A DNA stretch of 64,000 nucleotides from Halorhabdus amylolytica (GTDB lineage Archaea; Halobacteriota; Halobacteria; Halobacteriales; Haloarculaceae). The notes beneath the pieces are model-generated. The model made no database searches. It saw nothing but the letters and a program-made list of their open reading frames with translations, and was not told the DNA's origin. The stretch lies in NCBI RefSeq assembly GCF_004944975.1, contig NZ_SPQG01000014.1, forward strand, positions 31,537-95,536, written 5' to 3'. Below, piece by piece: positions 8,583 to 17,665 of the stretch; position 1 is the stretch's first letter, and every line of letters starts with the position of its first letter. Both the position numbers and the translations under genes were made by a program.

Positions 8583-9842
8583 TCATCCACGAGTCGGGAC
8601 GACCTTTCGGAGTCGCTCCGTCCGTTCACTCTCTCGGCCACGGATGCAAGCCTTGAGCAGACATCCCAGATACAGTATCACCAATCCGTACATCGGCATT
8701 GTTGCGAAAGACAACACCGGTTCTCCCACCAGCATGACAACGTCGGAAACACCGAACAGTTCACTTACGGCACGGAGTTCAGTTCTGCCGAAGTTGTAGC
8801 TGAGTACGATAGTTCCGAGAGCGTAAAGGGCCTGAACCGTCCGATGTCGTTCAACGTAAAGCAATACGAGTAGCGGAGCGTAGATGATGTACGTGTCCAG
8901 ATCTTGTGACGTCGGCATCACGAACCAGACGCCAAGAATCGTGACTAGCAACAGCGTCGCACGGTCGCTCAACGAGTCGGCAGGGACGAGGTAGTATACG
9001 ATCAACGTGATACAGACGACAACAACGAGAATCACAGGGGTCCACACCGCCGGGTCCACGTTCGGAAACACCTGACTGAGTGCACGGAGGGGCGTCACCG
9101 CCTCGTTGTCGGGACTTGCCCCACCGCTAAACTGATCGTAGCGGACGCGACTCGTGCCTGCAACAGTGAAAAACCGCCGATACGCGTCGAAACCGAAAAC
9201 GAGTACTCCGAGTAACGTCGCACTGACTCCGGTCAGAATCGCTGCACCAACGGCTCGCCAGCGACGGACTCGTACCAGATACGCCCCCCAGAACGCTGGA
9301 TATCCCTTCACGATCGCTGCCAGTGCCCATAGTGAACCACCGTCATCGTAGTCCGATTCGATCAACAGCCAGCCCATACCGAGGAAGGTCGCGAAGACGC
9401 CGACGAACGACGCGTTGATCACGTTGACGATCGGATACACACTCAGAGACGCGAACCCGAAGATCGCGATCCGGTCCAGTCGCTGGAGGTCGATCCGTCG
9501 ACCGAGAAACCGCACGAGAGCATACGCATAGCCCACAGTGACAACGATACTCAACCCACGATGGACGAATAGAGCCGACTGGTACTCGAACAGGAGTGCA
9601 TATGGGTAAAAATACAAAAGGGATGCCGGTGTGTACGTCCACAATCCATGTCCAGTTTCGTAGACAACTTGGCCGGACATGCTCTTCTCCGCCGCGAAGT
9701 AAAACACGTCGAACGTCGTCGGCGGGTTCGGGCGCAACAGAGCGAAGAATACGGCAGTAAGAACCCCTGCGACGATTCCAGCGAACAACGCCGTACTCGC
9801 CCGTCGTCTCCGACTCGACAATATCATTTTGAGACCCATCAT
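8583..9842 (-). CDS. GT87-like (DUF2029) membrane glycosyltransferase
   Basis: A 419-residue polytopic membrane protein with about 9-10 hydrophobic helices. After the first helix comes DVFYFAAEKSMSGQVVYE and GLWTYTPASLLYFYPYA, the D-x-x-x and Y-P-P-like loop characteristic of polyprenol-phosphate-mannose-using GT87 (DUF2029) enzymes; the first acidic residue is the presumed catalytic base outside the membrane. It likely transfers a sugar from dolichyl phosphate on the outer face. The start could be TTG at 9845 or one of two ATGs at 9842 and 9839; 9842 is given. Confidence 0.75.
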   Translation of the reverse strand: MMGLKMILSSRRRRASTALFAGIVAGVLTAVFFALLRPNPPTTFDVFYFAAEKSMSGQVVYETGHGLWTYTPASLLYFYPYALLFEYQSALFVHRGLSIVVTVGYAYALVRFLGRRIDLQRLDRIAIFGFASLSVYPIVNVINASFVGVFATFLGMGWLLIESDYDDGGSLWALAAIVKGYPAFWGAYLVRVRRWRAVGAAILTGVSATLLGVLVFGFDAYRRFFTVAGTSRVRYDQFSGGASPDNEAVTPLRALSQVFPNVDPAVWTPVILVVVVCITLIVYYLVPADSLSDRATLLLVTILGVWFVMPTSQDLDTYIIYAPLLVLLYVERHRTVQALYALGTIVLSYNFGRTELRAVSELFGVSDVVMLVGEPVLSFATMPMYGLVILYLGCLLKACIRGRESERTERLRKVVPTRG

Positions 9843-10067
9843 CAATTTCTGTCCAACAGCTCACATAATGATTGTGGTTCAGTAATCACTGGTGCTCTGA
9901 TCATGTATCTACCGTTTTCATGTGCTCGTTTTCAACCATGCACACCACAACCACGACACACTTCTCGTACATAAACTTCTAAAGGAACCCGAGACGACCG
10001 AGGATATCTTCTTGCCCGGAAAACAATTCCCGCACACTTTTCCACCCCGCCGACACACAAACCCACA

Positions 10068-11114
10068 ATGGCGGGCTACGACGATGTCTGCGTCCTGATC
10101 CCGACTTACAACGAGGCGGGAGCGATAGCCGACGTCGTCGAGGGTTTCCACGACGAGGGTCTCGAGAACGTCCTCGTCATTGACGGGGGCTCCGACGACC
10201 ACACGCGGGACATCGCCGCCAAACACGGGGCACGCGTCGTCCAGCAGTCGGGCTCGGGCAAGGGTCAGGCCGTTCGAGAGGCCATCCGGCTCATCGACGA
10301 ACCGTACATCCTCATGGTGGACGGCGACGGCACGTACCGACCGGAAGATGCACACGCTCTCCTCAAACCGCTCCTCGCGGGCGAAGCCGACCACGTGATC
10401 GGTAACCGCTTCGCGGACATGGGACCGGGGGCAATGACGCGACTCAACCGCGTCGGCAACCGTCTCATCAATCGCGCGTTCGCTCGCATCCACGGGCGGG
10501 ACCTCCAGGACATCCTCTCGGGCTACCGGGCATTCACCCGCGAATCGGTCGACCGTTTCGGCCTCACGTCGGAGGGGTTCGGGATCGAGACGGAACTCGC
10601 AGTCGAGTGCGTCAAACACAACGTCACGACGGCTGTCGTGCCGATCCGCTACGAGTCCCGGCCCGACGAGACCGAGACGAATCTGCGCCCATTCCGAGAC
10701 GGCAGCGTGATCCTCCTGACGCTGTACCGGATGGCCAAGACGAACAACCCCCTCTTTTACTTCGGGAGCGTCGGCATCGCGAGTCTGTTCGCGGGCGCCG
10801 GCCTCGGAGTGTATGTCGTCGTCGAGTGGGTCACGCGTGGGATATCACACAACGTCCTCGCACTGGTCGGTGGGATCGCAGTCATCTTCGGTGTTCAGTT
10901 GCTCATGTTCGGCACTCTCTCGGATATGATCGTCAAGCTCCACCGCGAACAGATGCACCAACTCGATCGGGCGTTGACCGACGATCGAGACGGGTCTACG
11001 AGTGACGGACTCGAACAGGAACCCGGACGACCGATCGAGTACGGGAGAGGCGAGGAGACGCCGACCGTCTCGAAGACAGAAGCCAGCGAGCATCGGGAAA
11101 CCGACGAGGTGTGA
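10068..11114 (+). CDS. aglJ: S-layer glycoprotein N-glycosyltransferase AglJ
   Basis: A 348-residue GT2 enzyme. In Haloferax volcanii AglJ adds the first sugar to dolichyl phosphate in N-glycosylation. Visible: VCVLIPTYNEAGAIADVV, VLVIDGGSDDHTRDIA, GSGKGQAVREAI, LMVDGDGTYRPEDA (DXD) and DILSGYRAFTRESVDRF, then FGIETELAVECVKH. The catalytic domain covers about residues 1-220; two membrane helices follow (about 232-258 and 263-288) and an acidic tail. Strong full-length likeness to known AglJ supports the symbol. Position at the edge of a glycan locus fits. It reads rightward with its own promoter in the AT-richer DNA at 9850-10067. Confidence 0.9.
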   Translation: MAGYDDVCVLIPTYNEAGAIADVVEGFHDEGLENVLVIDGGSDDHTRDIAAKHGARVVQQSGSGKGQAVREAIRLIDEPYILMVDGDGTYRPEDAHALLKPLLAGEADHVIGNRFADMGPGAMTRLNRVGNRLINRAFARIHGRDLQDILSGYRAFTRESVDRFGLTSEGFGIETELAVECVKHNVTTAVVPIRYESRPDETETNLRPFRDGSVILLTLYRMAKTNNPLFYFGSVGIASLFAGAGLGVYVVVEWVTRGISHNVLALVGGIAVIFGVQLLMFGTLSDMIVKLHREQMHQLDRALTDDRDGSTSDGLEQEPGRPIEYGRGEETPTVSKTEASEHRETDEV

Positions 11115-11216
11115 ACGGCTCATCGTTGGTCTCGCTGTCACGAGACGTCGGTGGCATGGGGGAGCCGACGTGGACGCGAGACAGATCCGAAAAGACCTGA
11201 ATGCGACCAATCGTCC

Positions 11217-11540
11217 TCAGAAGGGGAACATCGCTCGCAGTTGACCGAGCAGGCCGCTGGGATTTTGGGCACGCTTTCGCTCGAAGACCGGGTGTGCAGC
11301 GTTCAGCAGTTCCTGTTCGCTCTCGAAGGACTGACGATCGACCTCCGTGAGGACCTCCCGGAGCGTTACCGTGCTCCCGGAGGCGTTGTACGGCACTTCG
11401 AGGTCGCCGTACTCGGATCGCAACTGCTCGCTCGTGGCCGGGAACGAGACGTTCTCCATGCGAGCGTCGAGCGCCGGAATGCCGAACTCGATGACGTCGG
11501 GTTCGCTGAGATCATCGTCGGCTGGTGGACGCACTCCCAT
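11217..11540 (-). CDS. DUF5789-like small protein
   Basis: A 107-residue acidic protein. LDARMENVSFPATSEQL and YNASGSTVTLREVL resemble the haloarchaeal DUF5789 family (a short helical region followed by a pattern like 'YPTTTDELVEAYG...LEEVL'). ATG at 11540 is chosen because the longer in-frame extension runs back over the divergent rhomboid gene. Function is unknown. It is divergent from the rhomboid protease with 88 bases between the starts. Confidence 0.6.
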   Translation of the reverse strand: MGVRPPADDDLSEPDVIEFGIPALDARMENVSFPATSEQLRSEYGDLEVPYNASGSTVTLREVLTEVDRQSFESEQELLNAAHPVFERKRAQNPSGLLGQLRAMFPF

Positions 11541-11628
11541 CAGGTATACAGACGGCCCCCCTCCCTGTAAAATCCTGTGGGCCGCGATCGCCGTCAGTGC
11601 TATACCACGCCGGGCCGTTGTGAGGGCC

Positions 11629-13368
11629 ATGTCGGCGACGCCGTCTCCCGGCCCGTTCGATCCCGTCGTCGCTGCCCTGGAGATCCGTTCGCTGATCGAG
11701 TCGATTCCCCTGTTTGCCTGGCAGGCGATCCTGCTCGGCGCGGTCGCCGTCTCGATCGCCATCCTGTATCGCGTCGCCCGCCCAGGCGGTCGCTGGGGAC
11801 AACGCCTCCGAACCCGGTTCGTCCTCGGACTCCCGTGGGGGACACTCCTTGGCCTCGGTGTCGTCGTGATCGTCTATCTCTTCGTCCAGGGTGGCCTGGG
11901 GAACCAGTACGATCCGGTGAGTCTCCCGTTCCGTGCAACATCATACGCGTACCCGCTGGGTGTGCTGCTGGCAGGATTCTCTCATCTCGGGTGGGGCCAT
12001 CTTCTGGGGAACCTGCTCTCCGGACTGGTGTACGGCTCGATAGCGGAGTACGCCTGGAGTCACTACCCGACCGATCGGGGTTCCCAGTCGTTCACAGTCC
12101 GTCTGTCGAACCCGTTCGTCAGGATCGGCCTGTTCACCGGCGGGATCGTGCTTGCCGGACTCGTGACCGCCGCCTTCTCGTGGGGGCCGATCATCGGGTT
12201 TTCGGGTGTGGTCTACGCCCTGGCCGGGTTCGCGCTCGTCTGCTATCCGATCGCGACAATCGTCGCCGTCGCCGGATGGAGTCATCTCTGGCACCTTTGG
12301 GGCACGTTCGTCGACCCCTATTCGATCGCCGAGCCCACAGTCCGGTATTCGGGAGTAGGGTGGGCAAACACGGCCGTCCAGGGTCACGCATTCGGGTTCC
12401 TCATCGGGATCCTCGTCGCCGCAGTGGTGATCCGACGCCGCGACAGATCGGCCGATCCCGGTCGGATCTGGCTGGCGACGATGGTATACGCCATCGCCAA
12501 CGGTCTCTGGAGCATCTACTGGTATCTGGGAAACAACCAGTACGTCCGACTCGAAGGGATCGGGACGGCAGTTCTCTTCATCCTCGCCGGCCTGATCGTC
12601 CTCGCAGTCTCCGGATCCGATCGCCCGCTACTCGATCGTTTCCCCGGTATAGACGTCAGTCCCGGGCAGTTCGAATTTCCGTCGGGGCGGCGGATCGCCG
12701 CCGGCGTGATCGTCTTCTCGCTGATCGGGATGTCGATGGTCGGTGCCGCTGTCAACCTCTCGGCGCCGTCGGGGGTCGACATGCCCGAGAACGCCGTCGA
12801 AATCCGCGACTATCAGGTCGCCTACGTCGAGAACGTGACGAACCAGCAACTCGCAGTCGTGGACGTCCCCTTTCTCGATCAGGTCACAGCGGTCCGGACC
12901 AGCGGCGTCGTCGTCTACAGCGAGCAACGGAACCTCTGGCACCAGGTGGTCTCGAAGCGGGCCCTCGAAGCCAGGGGCAGCGAACGGGTCCTCCTGGGCG
13001 GCATCGGCTGGCGACAGGACGTCGCGGCCTATCGGGCGGGTTGGTCGGTCATCGGCGGTAACGTCACCTATCGCGTGTTTCTCCGTCCCGGCGGCGGGGA
13101 CGAACGGCTGGTCTACACGTCGAACCCTGCTATCGCCGACGTGATACTATCCAATCGAACCGTCACTATCCGCCCGGCTAGGGAAGCGTTCGAGGTCGTC
13201 GTCGCCCGGGACAACGAGACCCTCGGCGCCCGACCGCTCCCGGACGACGGCGGGAACGTCACAGTCGGCGGGATCAGGTTCGACCGATCCAGCCAGGAAC
13301 TCTACGCATCGATCAACGGAACGCAACTCCGCGTGGCCAGCCGTCGGGTCCCACCGACCAGGCAATGA
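11629..13368 (+). CDS. Rhomboid family intramembrane serine protease
   Basis: A 579-residue protein. The N-terminal half holds about 7-8 membrane helices with the rhomboid signature: HLGWGHLLGNLLSGLVYG (H-x-x-x-N oxyanion region), the catalytic serine in IIGFSGVVYALAG, and the catalytic His in TAVQGHAFGFLIG. The C-terminal third (about residues 390-579) is a predicted beta-rich domain outside the membrane. Rhomboids cut membrane proteins within or next to their helices; the substrate here is unknown. ATG at 11629 precedes a 25-residue cytoplasmic segment. Long soluble extensions are common in haloarchaeal rhomboids. Confidence 0.85.
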   Translation: MSATPSPGPFDPVVAALEIRSLIESIPLFAWQAILLGAVAVSIAILYRVARPGGRWGQRLRTRFVLGLPWGTLLGLGVVVIVYLFVQGGLGNQYDPVSLPFRATSYAYPLGVLLAGFSHLGWGHLLGNLLSGLVYGSIAEYAWSHYPTDRGSQSFTVRLSNPFVRIGLFTGGIVLAGLVTAAFSWGPIIGFSGVVYALAGFALVCYPIATIVAVAGWSHLWHLWGTFVDPYSIAEPTVRYSGVGWANTAVQGHAFGFLIGILVAAVVIRRRDRSADPGRIWLATMVYAIANGLWSIYWYLGNNQYVRLEGIGTAVLFILAGLIVLAVSGSDRPLLDRFPGIDVSPGQFEFPSGRRIAAGVIVFSLIGMSMVGAAVNLSAPSGVDMPENAVEIRDYQVAYVENVTNQQLAVVDVPFLDQVTAVRTSGVVVYSEQRNLWHQVVSKRALEARGSERVLLGGIGWRQDVAAYRAGWSVIGGNVTYRVFLRPGGGDERLVYTSNPAIADVILSNRTVTIRPAREAFEVVVARDNETLGARPLPDDGGNVTVGGIRFDRSSQELYASINGTQLRVASRRVPPTRQ

Positions 13369-13445
13369 GAGGACGCCTGAAAGTACCCGATCCCCGGTCA
13401 GACTGACTGCCGACACAATTTTCAGTCGGCCTTCGATACCGGACG

Positions 13446-14069
13446 TCAGATCCATTCGATGCGGAACAGTTCCACGTCGATCTCCTGGCTGTCGGCGTCG
13501 TGGAACTCGAACTGCCGGGGCAGGTCGAACGAGGACCGATAGGCGGCCGTGACCGTGCCGCCGTTGTCCCCCGCGAACGCCTCGACAAAGTCCACGCTGC
13601 CCGCGTTATGGATCGAATAGGAGACGTCCGCGATGTCCAGGGCTGTCCGCAGAAAGGTACGATCGGCGTGTTCGTTGCCGGCCTGTGCGCCGAAGGGCGG
13701 GTTCATCACGACTGTCACCGGGTCATCGGGACACAGCGGGACCTGCGTCGCGTCGGCGCGCAGCCAGGAGACGGCCGTGTTCGTCCCGACCCGGCGGCGG
13801 TTCTCCCTGGCCGTCTCCAGGGGGTCGGGATCGAGGTCGACACCGACCACGCGGGTAGCGCCCCGTAGCGCCGCACCGAGTGCGAGCATCCCCGTCCCAC
13901 AGCCCAGGTCGATCACAGTCCGACCGTCAAGGTCGTCGTTGAGGTCCGCGAGGTGGATCAGGTGCGATGCGACTGCCGGCGGCGTGCGGTACTGTTCGAG
14001 GTCCGCCTGCGGGTTGTCGAACCCGACGACTACGCCGAGTTGCTGGGCAAGTTGCCGTTTCGTGCTCAT
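13446..14069 (-). CDS. METTL5-family rRNA adenine N6-methyltransferase
   Basis: A 207-residue class I methyltransferase. SAM motif I is VIDLGCGTGMLALGAAL, motif II VVGVDLDPDP, and the catalytic NPPF lies in VVMNPPFGAQAGNEHADR, the wording typical of METTL5 (human METTL5 makes m6A in 18S rRNA). The C-terminal FDLPRQFEFH also matches METTL5, where it reads 'IPRTFKFH'-like. The predicted job is m6A in the 16S rRNA of the small subunit, or another structured RNA. Start at 14069 is well placed. It stands alone, transcribed leftward. Confidence 0.85.
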   Translation of the reverse strand: MSTKRQLAQQLGVVVGFDNPQADLEQYRTPPAVASHLIHLADLNDDLDGRTVIDLGCGTGMLALGAALRGATRVVGVDLDPDPLETARENRRRVGTNTAVSWLRADATQVPLCPDDPVTVVMNPPFGAQAGNEHADRTFLRTALDIADVSYSIHNAGSVDFVEAFAGDNGGTVTAAYRSSFDLPRQFEFHDADSQEIDVELFRIEWI

Positions 14070-14206
14070 CAGTCACCGACGCGCCGATCGACGCGTCTGT
14101 CGGAGTGTTGCCCCCGTCGAGGGAAAAGTCTTCGACGACGGAAGACCGCCGATCGAAACGGCCGGACGACCCCACCGGGCCACAGTCCACCACTCCACGA
14201 CGCCAG

Positions 14207-14296
14207 CGTGTCGGTCCTCCATCGACCACCGTCGAGACCGCCAGCACCTCGTGGTGAGCGCCTCAGCTACTCCACATGTGTCGGTCCTCCATCGAC
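14207..14296 (+). repeat. 19-bp direct repeat pair
   Basis: GTGTCGGTCCTCCATCGAC occurs at about 14208-14226 and again at 14278-14296. The second copy encodes the C-terminus (SMEDRH) of the small zinc-ribbon-like gene on the minus strand; the first lies just downstream of that gene and, read in another frame, repeats SMEDRH. This suggests a small duplication of the gene's 3' end. Confidence 0.7.
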
Positions 14297-14400
14297 TGCG
14301 GCGCTCGATACCCGAGAACCTCGTGATCCTGCGATTCGTGCCACGACGCCATGCGCTCGTCGATGTACTCCGAGCAGTCCATGCAGTACCAGGTTGCCAT
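14263..14400 (-). CDS. Small CxxC protein, haloarchaeal
   Basis: A 45-residue protein beginning MATWYCMDCSEYIDERM, with one C-x2-C pair and HESQDHEVLGYR after it. A half zinc knuckle plus a His-rich middle is common in tiny haloarchaeal proteins, which may dimerise round a metal. No exact family is claimed. The start ATG at 14400 is the only one that keeps the N-terminal Cys pair without a low-complexity extension. Confidence 0.6.
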   Translation of the reverse strand: MATWYCMDCSEYIDERMASWHESQDHEVLGYRAPQSMEDRHMWSS

Positions 14401-14527
14401 TGATGTTCCCTCCGGGAGAGCGGCGCCGAATCGCGCGACGCTCGCCACACCTCGATAATTGACCGTGATAGAGGATAATCTTTCCGGTACTATCTATCAC
14501 GGACGGCCGACCGTTCGATACTGCCAC

Positions 14528-15577
14528 TCACCAGGTGCCGTGGAAGGTATCGAACGAGAGCGAGTCGAGTGGCTTTTCGCCGATCGCGATCTCGTACTCG
14601 CCGGGTGTGAGCATCGGTTGTTTGAACTGCGGGCCGTCGTCGGTCGTGATCCGGGGGCAGGCCGTGTTGACGTACGCGTCCAGCCCGAAGTTCGTGAGTT
14701 TCTGTGGCGTGACGTTGTTCATCGTCAGGAGGTAGGCGTCGTCGTTTTCTTCGACGATCTGGCGAGCCCTTTCGAGGCGACCCTGGCCGATCTTCGTCGA
14801 GTAAATGATGCCCCAGGTATCTGCGTCCATCGCGCGGTGAATCGCCCCGTAACGCTGTTTGATCAGCGCCTCCGCGTCGGCGATGTCCACGACGTTGTTG
14901 ACGGGGTCGGCGATGACGACGCGTTTCTCGGGGTGGTCCATCGCCAGTCCGAGCGGGTGGAACTTCCCGCCGCCGACGTAGAGGATCTGGTCGGCCGCGA
15001 CGTCCGCCGAGGCGTAGTTACACCCCAGCACCTGGCCCTCGTGGGTCAGACGTTCGTCGCCACGCCGAGTGTGGACCTCATAGCCCCGATCCACGAGGAA
15101 TTCTCGCATCTCCTCGAACTTGTTCATGTGCTGGGCAGTCGTGACCAGCCCGATATCCTCGTCCTCGTCGGGATCGTCGAACTCCGCGAGAGACTCCTCC
15201 ATGATCGGGAGGACGTCGACGTTCGAGAACAGCGGGACGTAGATGATCTGCTCGGACTCGTTCATCGGGCTGTGGCCGAAGTGGACGAACACGTCGCTGT
15301 GGCGCATCAACTCGGTGTCGAGATCACAGGCACCGTAACAGGGCTCACCCGAGAGCATTACTGTCACGTCATCCGGAAGCGTCCGCCGGAGATCGTCGGC
15401 GACGGCCGGCCCACGCCGCTTGAGTCCCTCCGGAAACTGCAATCCGACGGTGTTTGCGTTTCGCTCCGCGACGGCGTCGCTGATCCGATCGAGCTCGTAG
15501 TCCCACTCGCGGTCGTGTCTGAGCGCCATTCCGGTCGCCGTCAGATCGCCCGGGGAACGCTCGCTCTCCTGACTCAT
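14528..15577 (-). CDS. dph2: Diphthamide biosynthesis enzyme Dph2 (radical-SAM-like)
   Basis: A 349-residue protein that makes the first step of diphthamide: transfer of 3-amino-3-carboxypropyl from SAM to the conserved His of elongation factor aEF2. Three cysteines that bind the 4Fe-4S cluster are seen in GEPCYGACD, VLGCNYASADV and VNTACPRITTDD, one per domain, as in archaeal Dph2 homodimers. GLQFPEGLKRRGP is the family's N-terminal block. ATG at 15577 is chosen; the in-frame extension up to 15670 is basic and unlike this acidic protein. Single-gene unit. Confidence 0.92.
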   Translation of the reverse strand: MSQESERSPGDLTATGMALRHDREWDYELDRISDAVAERNANTVGLQFPEGLKRRGPAVADDLRRTLPDDVTVMLSGEPCYGACDLDTELMRHSDVFVHFGHSPMNESEQIIYVPLFSNVDVLPIMEESLAEFDDPDEDEDIGLVTTAQHMNKFEEMREFLVDRGYEVHTRRGDERLTHEGQVLGCNYASADVAADQILYVGGGKFHPLGLAMDHPEKRVVIADPVNNVVDIADAEALIKQRYGAIHRAMDADTWGIIYSTKIGQGRLERARQIVEENDDAYLLTMNNVTPQKLTNFGLDAYVNTACPRITTDDGPQFKQPMLTPGEYEIAIGEKPLDSLSFDTFHGTW

Positions 15578-15701
15578 TGGAAACCGATAGCGGGTCGGCG
15601 CGTAAAACGACGGCGTTCCCGGCACAGACGCCGGTTTTCGCCACGGTAGCGCATCACGTTCGGCCGACACCGCAAGTCACTAGCGACCGGCTGTCAGGCG
15701 C

Positions 15702-15848
15702 TCACTCGACAGTCTCTCGGAGGTCTTCGATGTGTGATTCGAGGACGCGAAGCGTCGCGTCCGCGTCCGTGTATCCCTGTTCGTAGTCCTCGAACGCCGC
15801 GTCGGACTGTGCCAGGAACTGTTCGACTGCGGATTCGACGTCACTCAT
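15702..15848 (-). CDS. Small acidic hypothetical protein
   Basis: A 48-residue highly acidic protein (MSDVESAVEQFLAQSDAA at the start), predicted to be two amphipathic helices. It has the look of a conserved small haloarchaeal protein, but I do not recognise a function. It reads leftward, 52 bases after the regulator gene, and may share its transcript. Confidence 0.6.
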   Translation of the reverse strand: MSDVESAVEQFLAQSDAAFEDYEQGYTDADATLRVLESHIEDLRETVE

Positions 15849-15900
15849 GTCCTGTTCTCCGAACGGCATCGCCTCAAGCGTTCGGATACGCGATCGAACG

Positions 15901-16665
15901 CTACCTGACGGCATAGGAGATCTCGCTGTCCCGCAACGCGTCGGTCACCCGCCCGACGGCGTCGGTCGTCGCGACGACGACCACGTCCAGCCCGCGGCTC
16001 GCGGCGTCCGCGGCAACTTCTCCGGCCGCGAAGTGCGTCCGGGATTCGATCTCCAACTCGCGGAGGACGCCCACGGCCTCGACGCCAGCCGCCGTCACGA
16101 GGTCGGCGGACCCTGTCGCGTCGCGGATCCGCTCGTTGTCGGGCGTCTCGTCGGAACGGACAGGCGGGACCTGGATGATATCGACTTCGCCGGGCTGGAG
16201 TTCGATGACACCCTCGAAACCCGTGACGCCCACGACTTTGCTGGCGGCGGCGTCGGTCGTCGCGACGCCGGTCGCGCCGTCCTCGCCCGGTCTCGCGCGG
16301 AGTAGCCCCTCGTCCATGAACAGCGTGACGGTCTCGCCCTCCGCAATGTCCTCGACGGCGACCGCCGCGTCCTCCTGGACGCTCCCCAGGACGTCCTCGG
16401 TGACGTGGTCGGCGAACCGTCGTACATCGGTGGCCGCCGAGAACAGCCAGTCGACGCCCTCGTTGGTGACCCGGTACCGGGAGCGCCCTTCCTTCTCGAC
16501 GAATCCGTCCTCGACGAGGTCCCGGATGTACTCGCTGACGGCCTGGCTGGTGACGCCGACCGCGTCGGCGATCTCGCCCTGGCTGACCGCTGGCTGGCGC
16601 TCGGCGATCTCGACCAGGATCCGAAAGCGGGTCGCCGCCCGCTTGTTGTCGAGGACATCGATCAT
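15901..16665 (-). CDS. MarR/TrmB-like winged-helix transcriptional regulator
   Basis: A 254-residue regulator. Residues about 5-75 form a winged helix (FRILVEIAERQP, SQGEIADAVGVTSQAVSEYI, LVEDGFVEKEGRSRYRVT). The remaining 175 residues contain no known enzyme motif but repeat beta-alpha patterns with glycine-rich turns (MDEGLLRARPGEDGATG, ASRGLDVVVVATTDAVG), likely a ligand-sensing domain. ATG at 16665 lies 27 bases from a TATA box (minus-strand GGTTTATAGG at 16688-16697), so the mRNA is probably leaderless. Tandem repeats just upstream may be its binding sites. It is divergent from the metallophosphoesterase. Confidence 0.8.
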   Translation of the reverse strand: MIDVLDNKRAATRFRILVEIAERQPAVSQGEIADAVGVTSQAVSEYIRDLVEDGFVEKEGRSRYRVTNEGVDWLFSAATDVRRFADHVTEDVLGSVQEDAAVAVEDIAEGETVTLFMDEGLLRARPGEDGATGVATTDAAASKVVGVTGFEGVIELQPGEVDIIQVPPVRSDETPDNERIRDATGSADLVTAAGVEAVGVLRELEIESRTHFAAGEVAADAASRGLDVVVVATTDAVGRVTDALRDSEISYAVR

Positions 16666-16687
16666 GCCCGGCAGATCGGCACGCTGG

Positions 16688-16697
16688 CCTATAAACC
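16688..16697 (-). promoter_or_regulatory. TATA box of the winged-helix regulator gene
   Basis: Minus-strand GGTTTATAGG centred about 27 bases before the ATG at 16665, the standard distance for a leaderless archaeal mRNA. Confidence 0.65.
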
Positions 16698-16702
16698 CCG
16701 CC

Positions 16703-16799
16703 ATCCTTATCGACGAATGGACACGCGCCGGGATCCTTATCGACGAATGGACACGCGCCGGGCCCCGCTATCCCTATCGACGGAGGGATACACGTTGGG
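16703..16799. repeat. Tandem 30-bp repeats in a divergent promoter
   Basis: Two perfect 30-bp copies stand head to tail at 16703-16732 and 16733-16762, each beginning ATCCTTATCGACGAATGG. A third, degenerate copy (ATCCCTATCGACGGAGGG...) is at 16770-16799. They fill the space between the TATA box of the regulator and that of the metallophosphoesterase (GTTTACC near 16820), so they are likely protein-binding sites controlling one or both genes. Confidence 0.85.
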
Positions 16800-16852
16800 C
16801 CCCGCCCCTGACGACGACACGTTTACCCCGCCGGTCACCCTTCCCTCCGAGG

Positions 16853-17539
16853 ATGGGACCGACCTACCGGGACCGTGCGGTGATCCTCGGGGAGACGCTC
16901 GTCCTCGCCGATCTCCATCTCGGACGGGAACAGTCCTCTAACGTCGAGCTATCTATGGGGTCCGAGCGCGCGATCGTCGAACGCCTCGGCGATCTGCTCG
17001 ATATCCACAACGTCACGGAAGTCGTCATCGCCGGTGACGTCTTAGAATCGTTCGACTCCCTCCCTCCCGGCGTCGCGTCTGCCTTCGGGCGTATCGAGGA
17101 CTGTGCCACCGAGTACGGCTGTCGCCTGATCGTCACGCCGGGTAATCACGATATCATGCTCGATGCCCTCTGGGACGGCCCGACCCCCGCGGAGTACGAA
17201 CTCGAAGACACCGATACGGTCGTGCTTCACGGCCACGAACTCCCCGAGACCGACGCCGACCGGTACGTCGTCGGTCACGATCATCCGGCGATCGAGATCG
17301 AAGGACAGAAGCGACCGTGCTATCTCCGCGGCGCCGGTGCGTATCGCGGGGCCGACGTCCTCGTCCTGCCGGCGTTCAACGAACTCGTTGCCGGCGTCCG
17401 GATCAACGGGCTGACGACGGCGGACTTCCACTCGCCGCTGATCGGGAACGCCGACGCGTTCCGGCCGATCGTCCGTGACGAACGATCCGGGGAAACCCTC
17501 GAATTCCCGCCACTCGGATCGTTGCGCGAACACCTCTGA
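16853..17539 (+). CDS. Metallophosphoesterase (calcineurin-like)
   Basis: A 228-residue phosphoesterase with all five metal motifs: LVLADLHLGRE (D-x-H), VIAGDVLESF (GD), VTPGNHDIM (GNHD), VVLHGHELPE and YVVGHDHPAIEI (GHxH-like). It belongs to the archaeal group related to the DNA-ligase/helicase-associated phosphoesterases (MJ0037-like). The likely role is phosphodiester or nucleotide hydrolysis in DNA repair or nucleotide clean-up; the substrate is unproven. ATG at 16853 lies 27 bases after a TATA-like GTTTACC, so the message is probably leaderless. It shares its upstream region with the winged-helix regulator. Confidence 0.85.
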   Translation: MGPTYRDRAVILGETLVLADLHLGREQSSNVELSMGSERAIVERLGDLLDIHNVTEVVIAGDVLESFDSLPPGVASAFGRIEDCATEYGCRLIVTPGNHDIMLDALWDGPTPAEYELEDTDTVVLHGHELPETDADRYVVGHDHPAIEIEGQKRPCYLRGAGAYRGADVLVLPAFNELVAGVRINGLTTADFHSPLIGNADAFRPIVRDERSGETLEFPPLGSLREHL

Positions 17540-17665
17540 TACGGATTATTGGAGTGATGTACCGGTATCCGTCGACCCCCCGGGTCGGCGTCATCCGGAA
17601 AGAATCTACAAGAATCCGTCTGAGTGCTGCCAACAGTTTTGGTGCCGGGTAGAGTATCGACACAC

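Noticed and set aside
11577..13061. A 494-residue Arg-rich frame overlapping the rhomboid gene
   Set aside because: Out of frame with a protein that has the full rhomboid catalytic motifs; the Arg/Pro content is typical of shifted high-GC frames.
16703..16799. CRISPR array
   Set aside because: Two copies touch directly with no spacer and the third is degenerate; no cas gene is present.
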